Part shown: piece by piece, positions 1 through 9,081 of the stretch
How positions within the stretch are numbered: position 1 is the stretch's first letter
Layout of the letters: each line of letters begins with the position of its first letter
Origin: Synechococcus sp. ROS8604
Lineage (GTDB): Bacteria; Cyanobacteriota; Cyanobacteriia; PCC-6307; Cyanobiaceae
Assembly: GCF_014279655.1 (NCBI RefSeq)
Contig: NZ_CP047946.1
Span: 744,001 to 808,000, forward strand
Length of the DNA: 64,000 bases
Reading direction: 5' to 3'
Position numbers and translations under genes: made by a program
Notes under the pieces: model-generated
What the model was told of the DNA's origin: nothing
The model's input: only the letters and a program-made list of their open reading frames with translations
The model's database searches: none

Positions 1-164
1 GCGGCTTGTAAGAGGGTTTGCATGGTGTGCAAATCCTCTTGCTCATAAGGTTCCCCTCCTGGCCAGCGCTCGAGTCGGTAGTTCACGGCATCCAGCAGCA
101 ACCTGAGGTCTGCAGGACTTAAGGAGAGATCAATTCGCAAATCGCCATTGTCTTGGGTTGTCAT
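1..164 (-). CDS. Small hypothetical protein, 3' end beyond window
   Basis: A reading frame on the minus strand starts at an ATG complementary to 162-164 and runs off the left edge without a stop, giving 54 residues (MTTQDNGDLRIDLSLSPADL...). The visible part is acidic and leucine-rich, with an amphipathic helix-like stretch (PADLRLLLDAVNYRLERW) and no signal peptide or membrane segment. It is divergent from the alkyltransferase-like gene at 287. I do not recognise a family. Codon use looks like the surrounding core genes, so it is probably a real small cytoplasmic protein. Confidence 0.6.
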   Translation of the reverse strand, partial: MTTQDNGDLRIDLSLSPADLRLLLDAVNYRLERWPGGEPYEQEDLHTMQTLLQA

Positions 165-286
165 ATGGCCTGAAAAGAAAACCGGATCGTTGAGGGGCGT
201 CGCTCGAACTATCGAAAGGATGGCGTGTGCAGTCAGATTGGCTCGTAACGAGCTACCTAGTGGTGGGTTGATGACGATAAAAACAT

Positions 287-667
287 TTGATTGGGTCCAG
301 CTGGGAGAGACGTTTTGATGAGCGGGTTTGGCATGCCGTCAGTTTGATTCCGCCTGGTCATTTGGCCACCTATGGCCAGGTGGCTGACTGGCTCGGGGCC
401 TGGGGCTGCGCGCGTCAGGTGGGATGGGCTTTGCGCCGGCTGAGCTTGCCTTCTGAGGTGCCTTGGCAGCGGGTTGTGAATGCCAAGGGACGGATTTCGA
501 TGAGCCTGAGCAGGGAGGGATCCGATTGGATGCAGCGGCAGCTTTTGATTGCAGAGGGAATCCCTGTGGATGCAGACGGCCGGCTCCTGTTGCAGCGATT
601 TCTCTGGAGGCCGGACCTCGAGGCGCTAGCTCTAGAGATCCACCAATTCGCCATTGCCCGTGAGTGA
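287..667 (+). CDS. Alkyltransferase-like protein (ATL, MGMT fold without catalytic Cys)
   Basis: This 126-residue protein matches the DNA-binding domain of O6-alkylguanine-DNA alkyltransferases: a winged-helix part (IPPGHLATYGQVADWLG), the arginine-finger region (ARQVGWALRR) and the active-site loop. The loop reads PWQRV where true alkyltransferases have PCHRV, so the alkyl-accepting cysteine is replaced by tryptophan. That substitution defines ATL proteins, which bind O6-alkylguanine and hand the lesion to nucleotide excision repair instead of reversing it. The start shown is TTG at 287; no better in-frame ATG exists nearby. The 3' end overlaps rsmB by 14 bp, so the two are probably co-transcribed. 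Confidence 0.85.
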   Translation: MIGSSWERRFDERVWHAVSLIPPGHLATYGQVADWLGAWGCARQVGWALRRLSLPSEVPWQRVVNAKGRISMSLSREGSDWMQRQLLIAEGIPVDADGRLLLQRFLWRPDLEALALEIHQFAIARE

Positions 668-2027
668 GCCCGAAGTCAACGGCGCCAAAATTGGTTTACC
701 GGCGCGTCGTTTGGCCTGGGAGGTACTGGAGGCCGTGGCTGCGGGCGCCTATGCCGACGTAGCCCTAGAGCGGGCCCTTCGTCAAAATCCCCTGTTTCCA
801 GCGGATCGCGGCCTGGCCACCGAGCTGGCCTATGGATGCATCCGCTGGCGTCAATGGCTGGATGGTTGGTTGGATCGTCTCGGCAAAGTTCCAGCCCATA
901 AGCAGCCGCCCCGCTTGCGTTGGCTCCTGCATCTCGGCCTGTATCAACTGCTGCGGATGCAGCGCATCCCGGCTGCAGCAGCGGTGGATACCACTGTGGA
1001 GCTAGCCAAGCGCCACCGGCTCTCCAAGCTGTCGCCGGTGGTGAATGGTGTGCTGCGCTCGGCCCTACGCGCCAAGGAGGCCGGCGAGACCCTGGCGGTG
1101 CCCAACCAACCCGCCGAACGACTGGCGTTGAGCCACTCCCTACCCGTTTGGTTTGCTGAGAGCCTCCTGAACTGGACGGGTCCTGATCAGGCCGAGCGGG
1201 TGGCGATCGCCTGCAATCAAGTGCCCCCCTTGGATCTGCGGGTGAATCGCTTGTGCAGCACACCAGAGTTGGTGGCGGCTGAATTGGCTGAGGCTGGGGT
1301 GCCCACGCAGCCGATCGAGGCTTGCCCAGATGGCTTGCAGGTGCTGGCGCCTGCAGGTGATTTGCGCCGTTGGCCAGGTTTTGAACAGGGGCATTGGAGC
1401 GTTCAGGATCGATCGGCCCAGGGGGTTGCTCCGCTCTTAGCGCCTCAGCCTGGAGATCGGGTTCTGGATGCCTGCGCTGCCCCGGGTGGGAAGGCCACCC
1501 ATCTGGCGGAGCTGATGGGGGATGGGGGTGAGATCTGGGCCGTGGATCGCTCCGCTGGTCGTTTAAAGCGAGTGGCCGCGAATGCCTCTCGCTTGGGATG
1601 CGCTTCCATCCAGGCGCTGGCAGCGGATGCGACCGACCTGCTTGCACAACAGCCCCAATGGCGTGGTTTCTTTCAACGGATCCTGCTCGATGTTCCTTGC
1701 TCGGGGCTGGGGACCTTGTCCCGTCATCCCGATGCCCGTTGGCGTGTCACGCCTGCCACGGTGGAGGAGCTGTTGCCGCTGCAAGCGCGCTTACTGGAGG
1801 CGATGCTGCCCTTGCTCGCCCCTGGTGGGCGATTGGTCTATGCGACCTGCACGATCCATCCCGATGAGAACGTGGCGCAGGTCCACAATCTTCTCCAAGG
1901 CCACGCCCGCTATCAGTTGGAGTCTGAGCAGCAGCGCTGGCCTGACCCCGATGGCGGTGATGGGTTTTACACCGCTGTGATCTCGGCACCAGTCACGGCA
2001 CCGATCACTGCACCGGCAAAGGCCTGA
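654..2027 (+). CDS. rsmB: 16S rRNA (cytosine-967-C5)-methyltransferase RsmB
   Basis: The protein is about 457 residues, normal for the family. It has an N-terminal NusB-like RNA-binding domain (about residues 15-150) and a Rossmann methyltransferase domain with the SAM motif DACAAPGGKATHLAEL. Both cysteines of the m5C mechanism are present: the catalytic one in YATCTIHPDEN and the release one in LLDVPCSGLGTL. It methylates C967 of 16S rRNA. The start is TTG 654 or GTG 660, both overlapping the end of the ATL gene. Its last 23 bp overlap the convergent penicillin-binding protein gene. Confidence 0.93.
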   Translation: MPVSEPEVNGAKIGLPARRLAWEVLEAVAAGAYADVALERALRQNPLFPADRGLATELAYGCIRWRQWLDGWLDRLGKVPAHKQPPRLRWLLHLGLYQLLRMQRIPAAAAVDTTVELAKRHRLSKLSPVVNGVLRSALRAKEAGETLAVPNQPAERLALSHSLPVWFAESLLNWTGPDQAERVAIACNQVPPLDLRVNRLCSTPELVAAELAEAGVPTQPIEACPDGLQVLAPAGDLRRWPGFEQGHWSVQDRSAQGVAPLLAPQPGDRVLDACAAPGGKATHLAELMGDGGEIWAVDRSAGRLKRVAANASRLGCASIQALAADATDLLAQQPQWRGFFQRILLDVPCSGLGTLSRHPDARWRVTPATVEELLPLQARLLEAMLPLLAPGGRLVYATCTIHPDENVAQVHNLLQGHARYQLESEQQRWPDPDGGDGFYTAVISAPVTAPITAPAKA

Positions 2028-4038
2028 AGAATTCGTCTACGGGGGGGCCACCAGAGGGGCTCACGTAACGGGGCTTGGGTGCGGGCTTCGGTGGGGCTGA
2101 GTTTTCATTGAAAGGATCATCATTCGCACCAAATAGATCACGATCCGGCAGAGGCCCGTCTCCGGGGTTCGGTCGATTGGGGTTGCGCGCTTTCTTTTTG
2201 CCAGGTCGTTGAAGCACCGGTCGTACCGTTTTGGGCTTGGCTGGAAACTTCTGCGCCGGAAATTCAGACTTGATTTGATTCATGAATTGCTTCCAGGCCC
2301 AGGCGGATTCGCCACTGTTGCTCTTGGTCTCCGCGTTGTTGTCGTGACCAAACCAAACGGCTGTGGTGAGCTGGGGAATCGAGCCGATGAACCAGATGTC
2401 CCGTCCCCCCTCTGAGGTTCCCGTTTTGCCGGCAACGGGGCGATCATCCAGCTTGGCTGCAATGCCCGTGCCGCCGCTCACCACCCGCTGCAGCATCCAA
2501 TTCATGGTGTCGGCAACGTCGCTATCCATGGCACGTTTGCCTCGATCGCCATCGAGCCTGCGGCTCCAAAGCACATCGCCTCCAGGACCTCTGATCTCTT
2601 CAAAGGCGGTGGGTTTCACGTACACACCGCGGTTGGTGACGGCGGAATAGGCGGCCGTCATGTCTAAAACGGTTTGTTCATAGGCACCGATGGCCATCGG
2701 GTAGTAGCGGCCGAGAGGTCGCTGGTTGCCAATGCCGAGATTGTTGGCCATTGCAATGATCGGGTCAAAGCCCACCTTGTCTTGCAATTGCACCGCAACC
2801 GTGTTGAGCGAATTCTTTAAGGCGTCGGCGAGAGAGATGTTGCCAAAATATTTTTTGCCAAAGTTTTTGGGGCAGTAACCGTTCCAGCAGCGCGGTCTGT
2901 CCAGAAAAATATCTTCTGCTTTGACGCCCGCATTAATCGCTGCGCTGTAGGGAAACAGTTTGAAGGTGGACCCTGGTGATCTCAGGGCCTGGGTGGCGCG
3001 GTTGAACTGGCTGGAATAAAAGTTTTTTCCTCCCACCATCACCCGCACCAATCCGGTGCCAGGGGCGATCGAAACAATCACACCTTCTGTTCCATTCGGA
3101 GCGATTTCACGCACCACCTTTTGGGCTTTGCGTTGCCAATCGAGATTCAGGCTGGTGCGAATCTTGAGGCCTCCCACCTCCAGTTGTTCTGGGGTGAGCA
3201 AGGTGGGCAACTGTTGGGCGACCCAGGTTGTGAAGTAGGGAGCCGTGCTGTTGTAGTACTTCGGGATCGCGGGCTTGAGGGCCAGTGGGCTGTTGCGAGC
3301 TGCTTCCGCTTCGCCGGAGGTGATGAATCCTTCCTGCTCCATGCGGCTGATCACGATGCTGCGCCTTTGCAGGGCAATCTCGGGGTTCACCAGCGGTGAG
3401 TAGAGCGAGGGGGCTGGTGGCATGCCAGCAATGAGAGCCGCTTCTGGGAGGGTTAGATCCTCCGGTTGCTTCGAGAAATACACCCAAGCCGCATCGGAGA
3501 CGCCATAGGCGCTGGATCCGAGATACACAAAATTGAGGTATTGCTCGAGGATCTGCTCCTTGCTGAGTTGACGCTCGAGCTTGTAGGCCAGTGCTGCTTC
3601 TTTGAGTTTGCGCGTGACCGTCCGGTCCTGGCTCAAGAACACCGTGCGGGCCAGTTGCTGGGTGATCGTGCTCGCTCCTTCGCGCACCGAGCCCTGCTTC
3701 AAATTCGTGACAACGGCCCGTCCGATTCCCCAGAGATCAACGCCGTCATGGTCAAAGAAGCGACGGTCTTCCGCTGCGATGAACGATTGCATCACCAGCT
3801 GGGGCATTTGCCCTGGTTTGATCTTCTCCCGGGTGGCTGGCCCAAGTTTTTGGATCACCTTGCCGTTGCTCGAGAGGAGCGTGATCGTGCCAGGCCGATT
3901 GAAGAGATTGATCCCTCTGGCATCGGGCAAGGTCGCATCTATCGCGCGTGTGATGGCGGCCTGCCCGAGGGCCGCACCACTGCCAATCGCAGCGGCGACA
4001 CCCGCGATCAGGAACCAGTGACGACGGGTGGGATTCAC
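2005..4038 (-). CDS. Class A penicillin-binding protein (bifunctional transglycosylase/transpeptidase)
   Basis: This 677-residue peptidoglycan synthase has an N-terminal membrane anchor (about residues 8-30). A GT51 glycosyltransferase domain follows, with EDRRFFDHDGVD (catalytic Glu) and STITQQLART. The transpeptidase domain carries the SPGSTFKLF serine motif (SxxK) and the AGKTGTSEG motif (KTG). The C-terminal 80 residues are rich in proline, lysine and arginine and look disordered. Its ATG overlaps the stop of chlG (ATGA), so it is the last gene of a petP-chlG-PBP operon. It acts on the periplasmic face of the inner membrane. Confidence 0.92.
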   Translation of the reverse strand: MNPTRRHWFLIAGVAAAIGSGAALGQAAITRAIDATLPDARGINLFNRPGTITLLSSNGKVIQKLGPATREKIKPGQMPQLVMQSFIAAEDRRFFDHDGVDLWGIGRAVVTNLKQGSVREGASTITQQLARTVFLSQDRTVTRKLKEAALAYKLERQLSKEQILEQYLNFVYLGSSAYGVSDAAWVYFSKQPEDLTLPEAALIAGMPPAPSLYSPLVNPEIALQRRSIVISRMEQEGFITSGEAEAARNSPLALKPAIPKYYNSTAPYFTTWVAQQLPTLLTPEQLEVGGLKIRTSLNLDWQRKAQKVVREIAPNGTEGVIVSIAPGTGLVRVMVGGKNFYSSQFNRATQALRSPGSTFKLFPYSAAINAGVKAEDIFLDRPRCWNGYCPKNFGKKYFGNISLADALKNSLNTVAVQLQDKVGFDPIIAMANNLGIGNQRPLGRYYPMAIGAYEQTVLDMTAAYSAVTNRGVYVKPTAFEEIRGPGGDVLWSRRLDGDRGKRAMDSDVADTMNWMLQRVVSGGTGIAAKLDDRPVAGKTGTSEGGRDIWFIGSIPQLTTAVWFGHDNNAETKSNSGESAWAWKQFMNQIKSEFPAQKFPAKPKTVRPVLQRPGKKKARNPNRPNPGDGPLPDRDLFGANDDPFNENSAPPKPAPKPRYVSPSGGPPVDEFFRPLPVQ

Positions 4039-4988
4039 ATTCCCTGCGTCAGGGGACTGTGGCCGATCGCCAACGCTGTGACCAGCATCCCAAGCACGAG
4101 AAAGGGCTGGGCGCTGGCTTGATATTTCACGTCGAATTCAACGGGGTCGCGAAGCAGCCAGATGTCTTGAAAAGTGATCTGAGGCACGATCAACAACACA
4201 AGCAAGACGGCTGCAAAATGCTGCCCGATTGCGATCAGAACTGCAACCATCAAGAGCTGGAAGAGGTCGATCATCCCAGCGCTGATCCAGCTTGCGGGCC
4301 CAATCCCAAATGCAACAGGGAGTGACTGAAGGCCGAGAGCGCGATCACCTTCCACACTTTTGAAGTCGTTGACCACGGCAATTCCCAAGCCGGCGAGGCT
4401 GTAGGCAAGCGTGAGCAGTGCCGTCGCCCAGGTGAGTTGGCCAAACAGGGCCTGACCCGCCCACCAGGGAAGGGCGATGTAACTGGCCCCGAGGGCGTAA
4501 TTGCCCAACCAACCGTTCTGTTTCAGCTTGAGGGGAGGCGCTGAATAGATAAAGCTCACAAACGAGCCACCAAGGGCGAGCAGGAACAGCACGGGAGTGC
4601 TGTGTCCAGCCCAAACGTCCAAACCCCAAGACACCGCTAAGCCGGCGATCAAGAGGCCCCAGATCTGAACCTTCACTTGGCCGAGGCTGATCGCACCCGA
4701 AGGGATCGGCCGGTACGGCTCATTGATCGCATCGATCTCGCGATCGTAGTAGTCGTTGATGGTTTGGGTGTAGCCCGCGAGAAGAGGGCCACTCATCACC
4801 ATGCAGGCCAGCGCAGCGGCCACATGGTCAAAACGCCATTCGTAATTGCCACTGGCGGCAGCACCACACACCACCCCCCAGATCAAAGGGATCCAGGTGA
4901 CTGGTTTCATCAGCTGCAAGCGCAGCTTCCAAATGTTGGAGGTGCCACTGGCACCTTTCATTCCGAGCAGCTGACGGGCGTCACTCAC
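4035..4988 (-). CDS. chlG: Chlorophyll synthase ChlG
   Basis: ChlG prenylates chlorophyllide with geranylgeranyl or phytyl diphosphate, the last step of chlorophyll synthesis, in the thylakoid membrane. The 317-residue protein belongs to the UbiA prenyltransferase family. The first Asp-rich motif is seen as NDYYDREIDAINEPYRPIPSGAI, and the second as VNDFKSVEGDRALGLQSLPVAFG. Eight or nine hydrophobic helices are evident. The start is GTG at 4988. It lies 11 bp downstream of petP and overlaps the downstream PBP gene by 4 bp. Confidence 0.96.
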   Translation of the reverse strand: MSDARQLLGMKGASGTSNIWKLRLQLMKPVTWIPLIWGVVCGAAASGNYEWRFDHVAAALACMVMSGPLLAGYTQTINDYYDREIDAINEPYRPIPSGAISLGQVKVQIWGLLIAGLAVSWGLDVWAGHSTPVLFLLALGGSFVSFIYSAPPLKLKQNGWLGNYALGASYIALPWWAGQALFGQLTWATALLTLAYSLAGLGIAVVNDFKSVEGDRALGLQSLPVAFGIGPASWISAGMIDLFQLLMVAVLIAIGQHFAAVLLVLLIVPQITFQDIWLLRDPVEFDVKYQASAQPFLVLGMLVTALAIGHSPLTQGM

Positions 4989-4999
4989 TAGGTCAATCC

Positions 5000-5221
5000 T
5001 CAGCCGGGAGCGATTTCGTCTTCGAAGAACCAGCTGGTTGAGCCATCACTGAGCTGAACGACCACGCCGATTCCTTTCCCATCGACAGTGCGGAAATCAA
5101 CCACGGTGCCGATGGCGTCTTTCTTGAGCAATTCCACCAGTGCACCGGAAATGCGATCACGGACCCGGGTGACCCGGACTTTCGAGCCGATGTCGATCGT
5201 GACTGACGTCTGCTGTGACAT
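5000..5221 (-). CDS. petP: Cytochrome b6f regulatory subunit PetP (DUF2862)
   Basis: This 73-residue SH3-like protein is recognisable by [14 protein letters not shown], an internal glycine-rich strand ([15 protein letters not shown]) and the C-terminal [12 protein letters not shown]. This is the pattern of DUF2862 proteins such as Synechocystis Ssr2998, a peripheral cytoplasmic-face subunit of the cytochrome b6f complex that affects electron flow. It is the first gene of the operon with chlG and a PBP, and is divergent from hisF. Assignment rests on the family pattern and size. Confidence 0.85.
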   Translation of the reverse strand: MSQQTSVTIDIGSKVRVTRVRDRISGALVELLKKDAIGTVVDFRTVDGKGIGVVVQLSDGSTSWFFEDEIAPG

Positions 5222-5275
5222 GGCCTGCGAGGCTTGAGAAGTGGCCGCAACACTAACAGCCTCTTTTCAATTGAC

Positions 5276-6067
5276 ATGGTCGCTCTTCGTTTGATTCCCT
5301 GCCTCGACGTGGCCAACGGCCGGGTGGTGAAAGGTGTCAATTTTGTGGGCCTGCGTGACGCAGGCGATCCGGTGGAATTGGCCTGTCGTTACAGCGAGGC
5401 CGGAGCCGATGAACTGGTGTTTCTTGACATTGCGGCCAGCCATGAGGGACGCGCCACCTTGGTGGACCTCGTCCGTCGTACGGCTGCGAGTGTGACGATC
5501 CCGTTCACGGTGGGTGGCGGAATCGCTTCCGTGGAGGGCATCACGGAACTGCTGCGTGCCGGTGCCGACAAAGTGAGTTTGAATTCGTCGGCTGTTCGCC
5601 GCCCTGAACTGGTGTCTGAGGGGGCTGAGCGTTTCGGCTGTCAGTGCATTGTTGTGGCGATTGATGCGAGGCGCCGCTCGAGTGGGGGCTGGGATGTCTA
5701 TGTGAAAGGAGGCCGCGAAAACACCGGATTGGATGCGGTGGACTGGGCCCGTCGGGTTGCGGACCTTGGGGCGGGGGAGATCCTGCTCACTTCAATGGAT
5801 GGAGACGGAACCCAAGCGGGTTACGACTTGGCGCTCACCAGGGCGGTGGCTCAGGCCGTTGCTGTACCTGTGATCGCCTCGGGAGGGGCGGGGTGTATGG
5901 ATCACATCGCTGCCGCCCTCGATGCAGGGCCAGAGGGCGGCCAGGCATCGGCGGCCTTGTTGGCCTCACTCCTCCATGACGGTGTTCTCAGCGTTGAGCA
6001 AATCAAGCTGGATTTGCAGGGACGCGGTTTGCTGATCAGGCCCTTGGAGCCTGAGCTGGCGCCTTAA
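5276..6067 (+). CDS. hisF: Imidazole glycerol phosphate synthase cyclase subunit HisF
   Basis: HisF pairs with the glutaminase HisH to make IGP and AICAR in histidine synthesis. The 263-residue TIM barrel starts at ATG 5276 ([20 protein letters not shown]); the frame is open upstream but that part is not conserved. The two catalytic aspartates appear in IPCLDV and VVAIDARR, and phosphate-binding loops in GGGIAS and ASGGAG. A small membrane protein and menG follow closely on the same strand. Confidence 0.97.
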   Translation: MVALRLIPCLDVANGRVVKGVNFVGLRDAGDPVELACRYSEAGADELVFLDIAASHEGRATLVDLVRRTAASVTIPFTVGGGIASVEGITELLRAGADKVSLNSSAVRRPELVSEGAERFGCQCIVVAIDARRRSSGGWDVYVKGGRENTGLDAVDWARRVADLGAGEILLTSMDGDGTQAGYDLALTRAVAQAVAVPVIASGGAGCMDHIAAALDAGPEGGQASAALLASLLHDGVLSVEQIKLDLQGRGLLIRPLEPELAP

Positions 6068-6114
6068 ATTGGGGGGACTTAGCAGGGCGGTTGTTGCTGG
6101 GTGGTTTGCCATTT

Positions 6115-6315
6115 ATGACGCGTCATCAGGCCTTGCCTGTGGGGATCCTTTTGGTTGCGGTGGTGATGGCGTTGCTGGCCTGGGCCCTGCAATTGATGCA
6201 AGCGGCGATCGATCAACAGGAATTTTCGTTGATGCTCGCGGGCTGCTTGGTGTGTTCAGCTGCCGTTGGTTTGGCCACGGTGATGGTGATGACTTTGAAC
6301 GGACTGCTGGTTTGA
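6115..6315 (+). CDS. Small two-helix membrane protein
   Basis: This 66-residue protein (from ATG 6115; the frame is open to 6091) consists of two hydrophobic segments, about residues 8-30 and 42-64, joined by a short polar loop (QAAIDQQEFS). It sits between hisF and menG on the same strand with short gaps (47 and 7 bp), so it is probably co-transcribed with them. I do not recognise a named family; small cyanobacterial membrane proteins of this shape are common. Function unknown. Confidence 0.65.
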   Translation: MTRHQALPVGILLVAVVMALLAWALQLMQAAIDQQEFSLMLAGCLVCSAAVGLATVMVMTLNGLLV

Positions 6316-6322
6316 GCTGCTT

Positions 6323-7024
6323 GTGAAACCTCGTGACCCAGCGGCGGTGGAGGCGTTGTTTAACGCCGTTGCTCCCCGTTACGACCGCCTGAATGATCTG
6401 CTCAGTTTGGGGCTGCACAGACAGTGGAAGCGTCAACTCCTGTCCTGGCTGAGCCCGCAATCGCCTGAGCGTTGGCTTGATCTGTGTTGTGGAACGGGGG
6501 ATCTCGCCCTTGCTTTGGCACGAAAGTTGAGGCCGGAGGGCTCGGTTTTGGGGTTGGATGCCGCCGCTGCACCGCTGTCGCTGGCTGCGGAACGCGCCGG
6601 GCGCGAGCCCTGGTTGCCGGTGCAATGGATCCAAGCGGATGCGCTGGACACCGGGTTGCCGGATCAGGACTTCGATGGGGTGGTGATGGCGTACGGGTTG
6701 CGCAACCTGGCAGACCCGTTGTTGGGTTTTCAGGAGATGGCAAGGCTGCTGAAGCCTGGCGGGCGCGCTGCTGTTTTGGACTTCAATCGGTTGCCACAAG
6801 GCAGTGCAGCAGCTGCTTTTCAGCGCACCTACCTGCGCCGGGTGGTGGTCCCTGTCGCCGCTGGCATGGGGCTTGCCGACCAGTACGCCTATCTGGAAAC
6901 GAGCGTGGAGCAATTCCTCACGGGAGAGGAGCAGGAGCGTGAAGCTGTTGCCGCTGGCTTCACCGCCGCACAGCATCGACGTTTGGTCGGCGGACAGATG
7001 GGTGTGCTGCTCTTAATTCGTTGA
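6323..7024 (+). CDS. menG: Demethylphylloquinone methyltransferase MenG (UbiE family)
   Basis: This 233-residue SAM-dependent methyltransferase carries the UbiE/MenG signatures: VEALFNAVAPRYDRLNDLLSLGLHRQWK at the N-terminus, the SAM loop LDLCCGTGDLALALA, and YGLRNLADPLLGFQEMARLLKPGG. In cyanobacteria this enzyme performs the final methylation of phylloquinone, the photosystem I electron carrier. The start is GTG 6323. It follows the small membrane protein by 7 bp and may share its transcript. Confidence 0.92.
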   Translation: MKPRDPAAVEALFNAVAPRYDRLNDLLSLGLHRQWKRQLLSWLSPQSPERWLDLCCGTGDLALALARKLRPEGSVLGLDAAAAPLSLAAERAGREPWLPVQWIQADALDTGLPDQDFDGVVMAYGLRNLADPLLGFQEMARLLKPGGRAAVLDFNRLPQGSAAAAFQRTYLRRVVVPVAAGMGLADQYAYLETSVEQFLTGEEQEREAVAAGFTAAQHRRLVGGQMGVLLLIR

Positions 7025-7043
7025 TTGAATTCGTTAAGGATGG

Positions 7044-7475
7044 TTGAGGCCTGTTGAGGCCCTTGCGCGGCGAGCCCAAAAAGGGATTAGGAAGAAAACA
7101 TTAAGAAACGAAGCTGTCCGTTTGGCCTTCCCCCTCCCCTCCTTGCTGGCTTCGATTGAAGATCTCTTGGTGGAGGTGGCATGGCTCGACGGGATGATCC
7201 TGGTGACGGAGTCCCAAGAGGCCACCTTTCTTCCCGTGGCTCAGGTGAATCCTGTGCTGGCCAGGCTGCGATCGAAACCGCGAGGGGCTGAGGTTGCGGA
7301 CAAACTCAGCCTGTCGCTGCTCAAGTCCCAAGGGCAGCGGGCGAGCAAACCCGTGTTGGTCGTCCAGGGAGACGGTCGCTTTTGGTTGGGAATTATCAGT
7401 CCCAGCAAGTCCCGTTCGCGCTCGCGTCATCAACGCGTCGTCGATCATCTTGATCGCTGCTTTGCGAAGGGCTAA
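7044..7475 (+). CDS. Conserved hypothetical protein
   Basis: This frame of up to 143 residues starts at TTG 7044; the real start may be further in, near the LAFPLPSLLASIEDLL stretch. The core is a hydrophobic-polar domain with motifs LVEVAWLDGMILVTESQEATFLPVAQV and VVQGDGRFWLGIISPSKS, followed by a basic tail (KSRSRSRHQRV). No signal peptide or membrane helix is seen. It lies 20 bp after menG. I do not recognise the family. Confidence 0.6.
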   Translation: MRPVEALARRAQKGIRKKTLRNEAVRLAFPLPSLLASIEDLLVEVAWLDGMILVTESQEATFLPVAQVNPVLARLRSKPRGAEVADKLSLSLLKSQGQRASKPVLVVQGDGRFWLGIISPSKSRSRSRHQRVVDHLDRCFAKG

Positions 7476-7663
7476 GTCCGGGCGGTCAGGATGTCTCCCT
7501 GATCGCTGGACGCTCTGAGGAGACTGGATTGGATCTGCGCCTCAATTGTTGTTTTTGATCTGATTTGAATCGATTAAATTTAGATCTTTGTTTTTTGCAT
7601 AGATCCGTGATTCTCAAGGCCTGGCTGATGCCTGCTAGATTTTTATTGCTTGCTTCCAATTGA

Positions 7664-8260
7664 TTGAAAGGGCTCTCCACGCTCGCATTGTTTATGGCTG
7701 TTGTTGGCAGTGGTTTGGTTGGCATGCTGGTTTATGCGGGCCTTTTTTATTCCAATGCAAGGCGTACGATTCCCGCGCCCACTGAAATGGATAGCTCCCA
7801 TTTTCAGTCTCGTGAGGAGGCTGAAAAGGCTGCGAAGGAATGGATCTCTCTTGGCGGTGTTTATGTGATGGAGACCATTACCACCGTGCGTCATTCTGTG
7901 CCCATTACGGCGCTTGAAAAAAAGAAATTAAAGGCTCAAAGGGATCAGGCTATGAGGAAGACAATAGAAGCTGAATATAGTGTTTGTCTTGAAAAAGCTC
8001 AAACCGATCTAGCCAGGGAATTGTGTTCCTTTGGACCGCGTGAAGTGCCTCTTGCGGATGAGGTCAAGATCCCCAAGAAAAAGGTGATTGAGCAGCGAAA
8101 TGTGAAAACAGTTGAAGTTCCCCGTCGCGAGTGCAGCGATGATCCAGAGTTGCGTTCTTTTGAATGCATTGAGCTCAAGGTTGAGCGTGATGCCGTTGTG
8201 AATCGTTTGGATGGTGGTAAAGCAATCCCCATCGAGTCTTTTCAGCAATTTCGTTACTGA
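7664..8260 (+). CDS. Membrane-anchored hypothetical protein with four cysteines
   Basis: This 198-residue protein (TTG start at 7664; GTG or ATG alternatives further in) has one N-terminal transmembrane segment (about residues 7-30, LALFMAVVGSGLVGMLVYAGLFY) and then a charged, largely helical domain. Four cysteines (VCLEKA, LCSFGP, ECSDDP, FECIEL) could form disulfides if the domain is periplasmic or lumenal. The 188-bp gap upstream is AT-rich. I do not recognise a family. Confidence 0.6.
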   Translation: MKGLSTLALFMAVVGSGLVGMLVYAGLFYSNARRTIPAPTEMDSSHFQSREEAEKAAKEWISLGGVYVMETITTVRHSVPITALEKKKLKAQRDQAMRKTIEAEYSVCLEKAQTDLARELCSFGPREVPLADEVKIPKKKVIEQRNVKTVEVPRRECSDDPELRSFECIELKVERDAVVNRLDGGKAIPIESFQQFRY

Positions 8261-8536
8261 GAGAATGATTTAGATCTCATTTGTGTATTTTTTATGTTCA
8301 TGGTTTAATTGTTTTTGATTGAAGGAAAGCTTATGCGTTAAATATGATGCAAATGGTTTAAAAAAATATGGCGTTATCGTTGTATTGTTTTGCAAGAATA
8401 AAAGAGAGGTCGTCCATTCCCTCCCTTGGAGCGGTCTCCGTCCCCGAGGAACCTTTACAAAATGTAACACCAATTGTTGTCGGACTAGGGGCGGCCTTTG
8501 TTTGATAGTGCATGTGTACTGTTTTGCGGCCTTGGG
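8261..8536. other. AT-rich intergenic gap
   Basis: About 276 bp between two hypothetical genes. Several frames cross it, but they overlap one another, lack recognisable sequence and extend into the DUF1651 gene in the wrong frame, so I treat them as chance. No clear promoter or terminator was found. Confidence 0.4.
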
Positions 8537-8788
8537 ATGGGGGGAGAGGGTTGGCTTCAGGATCCAGACGGTTACTGGGTCAAGCGATTTCATCGCGATG
8601 AAGCGTCTTGGCGAGGAGGGTCTCGCGTTTTCGTCGATGACGGCAGGGGGATGCCCAATGGTGAACCAGCGCTCTTAAAGCGCCGGCAGCATTTGCGCCG
8701 TGAACAGGCTGAGCAGCTTTGGAAGGCGCTGCAACGTGAGGGCTGGAGGCCAACCAAACCTGTCTGGGGACCTGCTTGTAAGCCATAA
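8537..8788 (+). CDS. DUF1651 family protein
   Basis: This 83-residue protein starts at ATG 8537 (MGGEGWLQDPDGYW). It shows the DUF1651 pattern known from marine Synechococcus and Prochlorococcus: GWL...YW..RFHRDE.SW, VFVDDGRGMPNGEPALLK, HLRREQAEQLWKAL and GW....PVWG. Function is unknown. Two relatives lie in the tRNA-Ser element (18665-18913 and the fragment at 22207-22326), but this copy is clearly more diverged from them than they are from each other. Confidence 0.85.
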   Translation: MGGEGWLQDPDGYWVKRFHRDEASWRGGSRVFVDDGRGMPNGEPALLKRRQHLRREQAEQLWKALQREGWRPTKPVWGPACKP

Positions 8789-8791
8789 AAA

Positions 8792-8815
8792 TGAGAGGGC
8801 TCTCAACCCCTCTCA
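8792..8815 (+). terminator. Hairpin after DUF1651 gene
   Basis: An 8-bp perfect stem (TGAGAGGG / CCCTCTCA) with an 8-nt loop starts 4 bp after the DUF1651 stop. There is no T-run, so it is only a weak candidate terminator or an mRNA-stabilising hairpin. The remaining 265 bp before glyQ show nothing else I can name. Confidence 0.35.
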
Positions 8816-9081
8816 GTGCGTCTTGCTTTCGCTCCTTCACTTTGGCTTGCCTTTTTCATGGAGGTATGACGAGAGCGTGTGGGAGTCGCTACCAAATCCG
8901 TCTGAGTTGTGAGCGACCTTCGCTGTTGGGGGCAGAAGCCTTTGCTCGACTAGCCTTCTAGCCCCACAGGTTCTCTGCGTTGCTGCTTTGTATCGCCATC
9001 GTCCGATGTGCGCTCTAACGCTTGCGATCGTGCAGAGCTCCGTGAGCCCGACCCACCGTTCCCATTTGGCCCCTGCTCGGT

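Noticed and set aside
8319-8678. 119-residue plus-strand frame
   Set aside because: It runs through the gap and then out of frame through the DUF1651 gene, which has the recognisable protein sequence.
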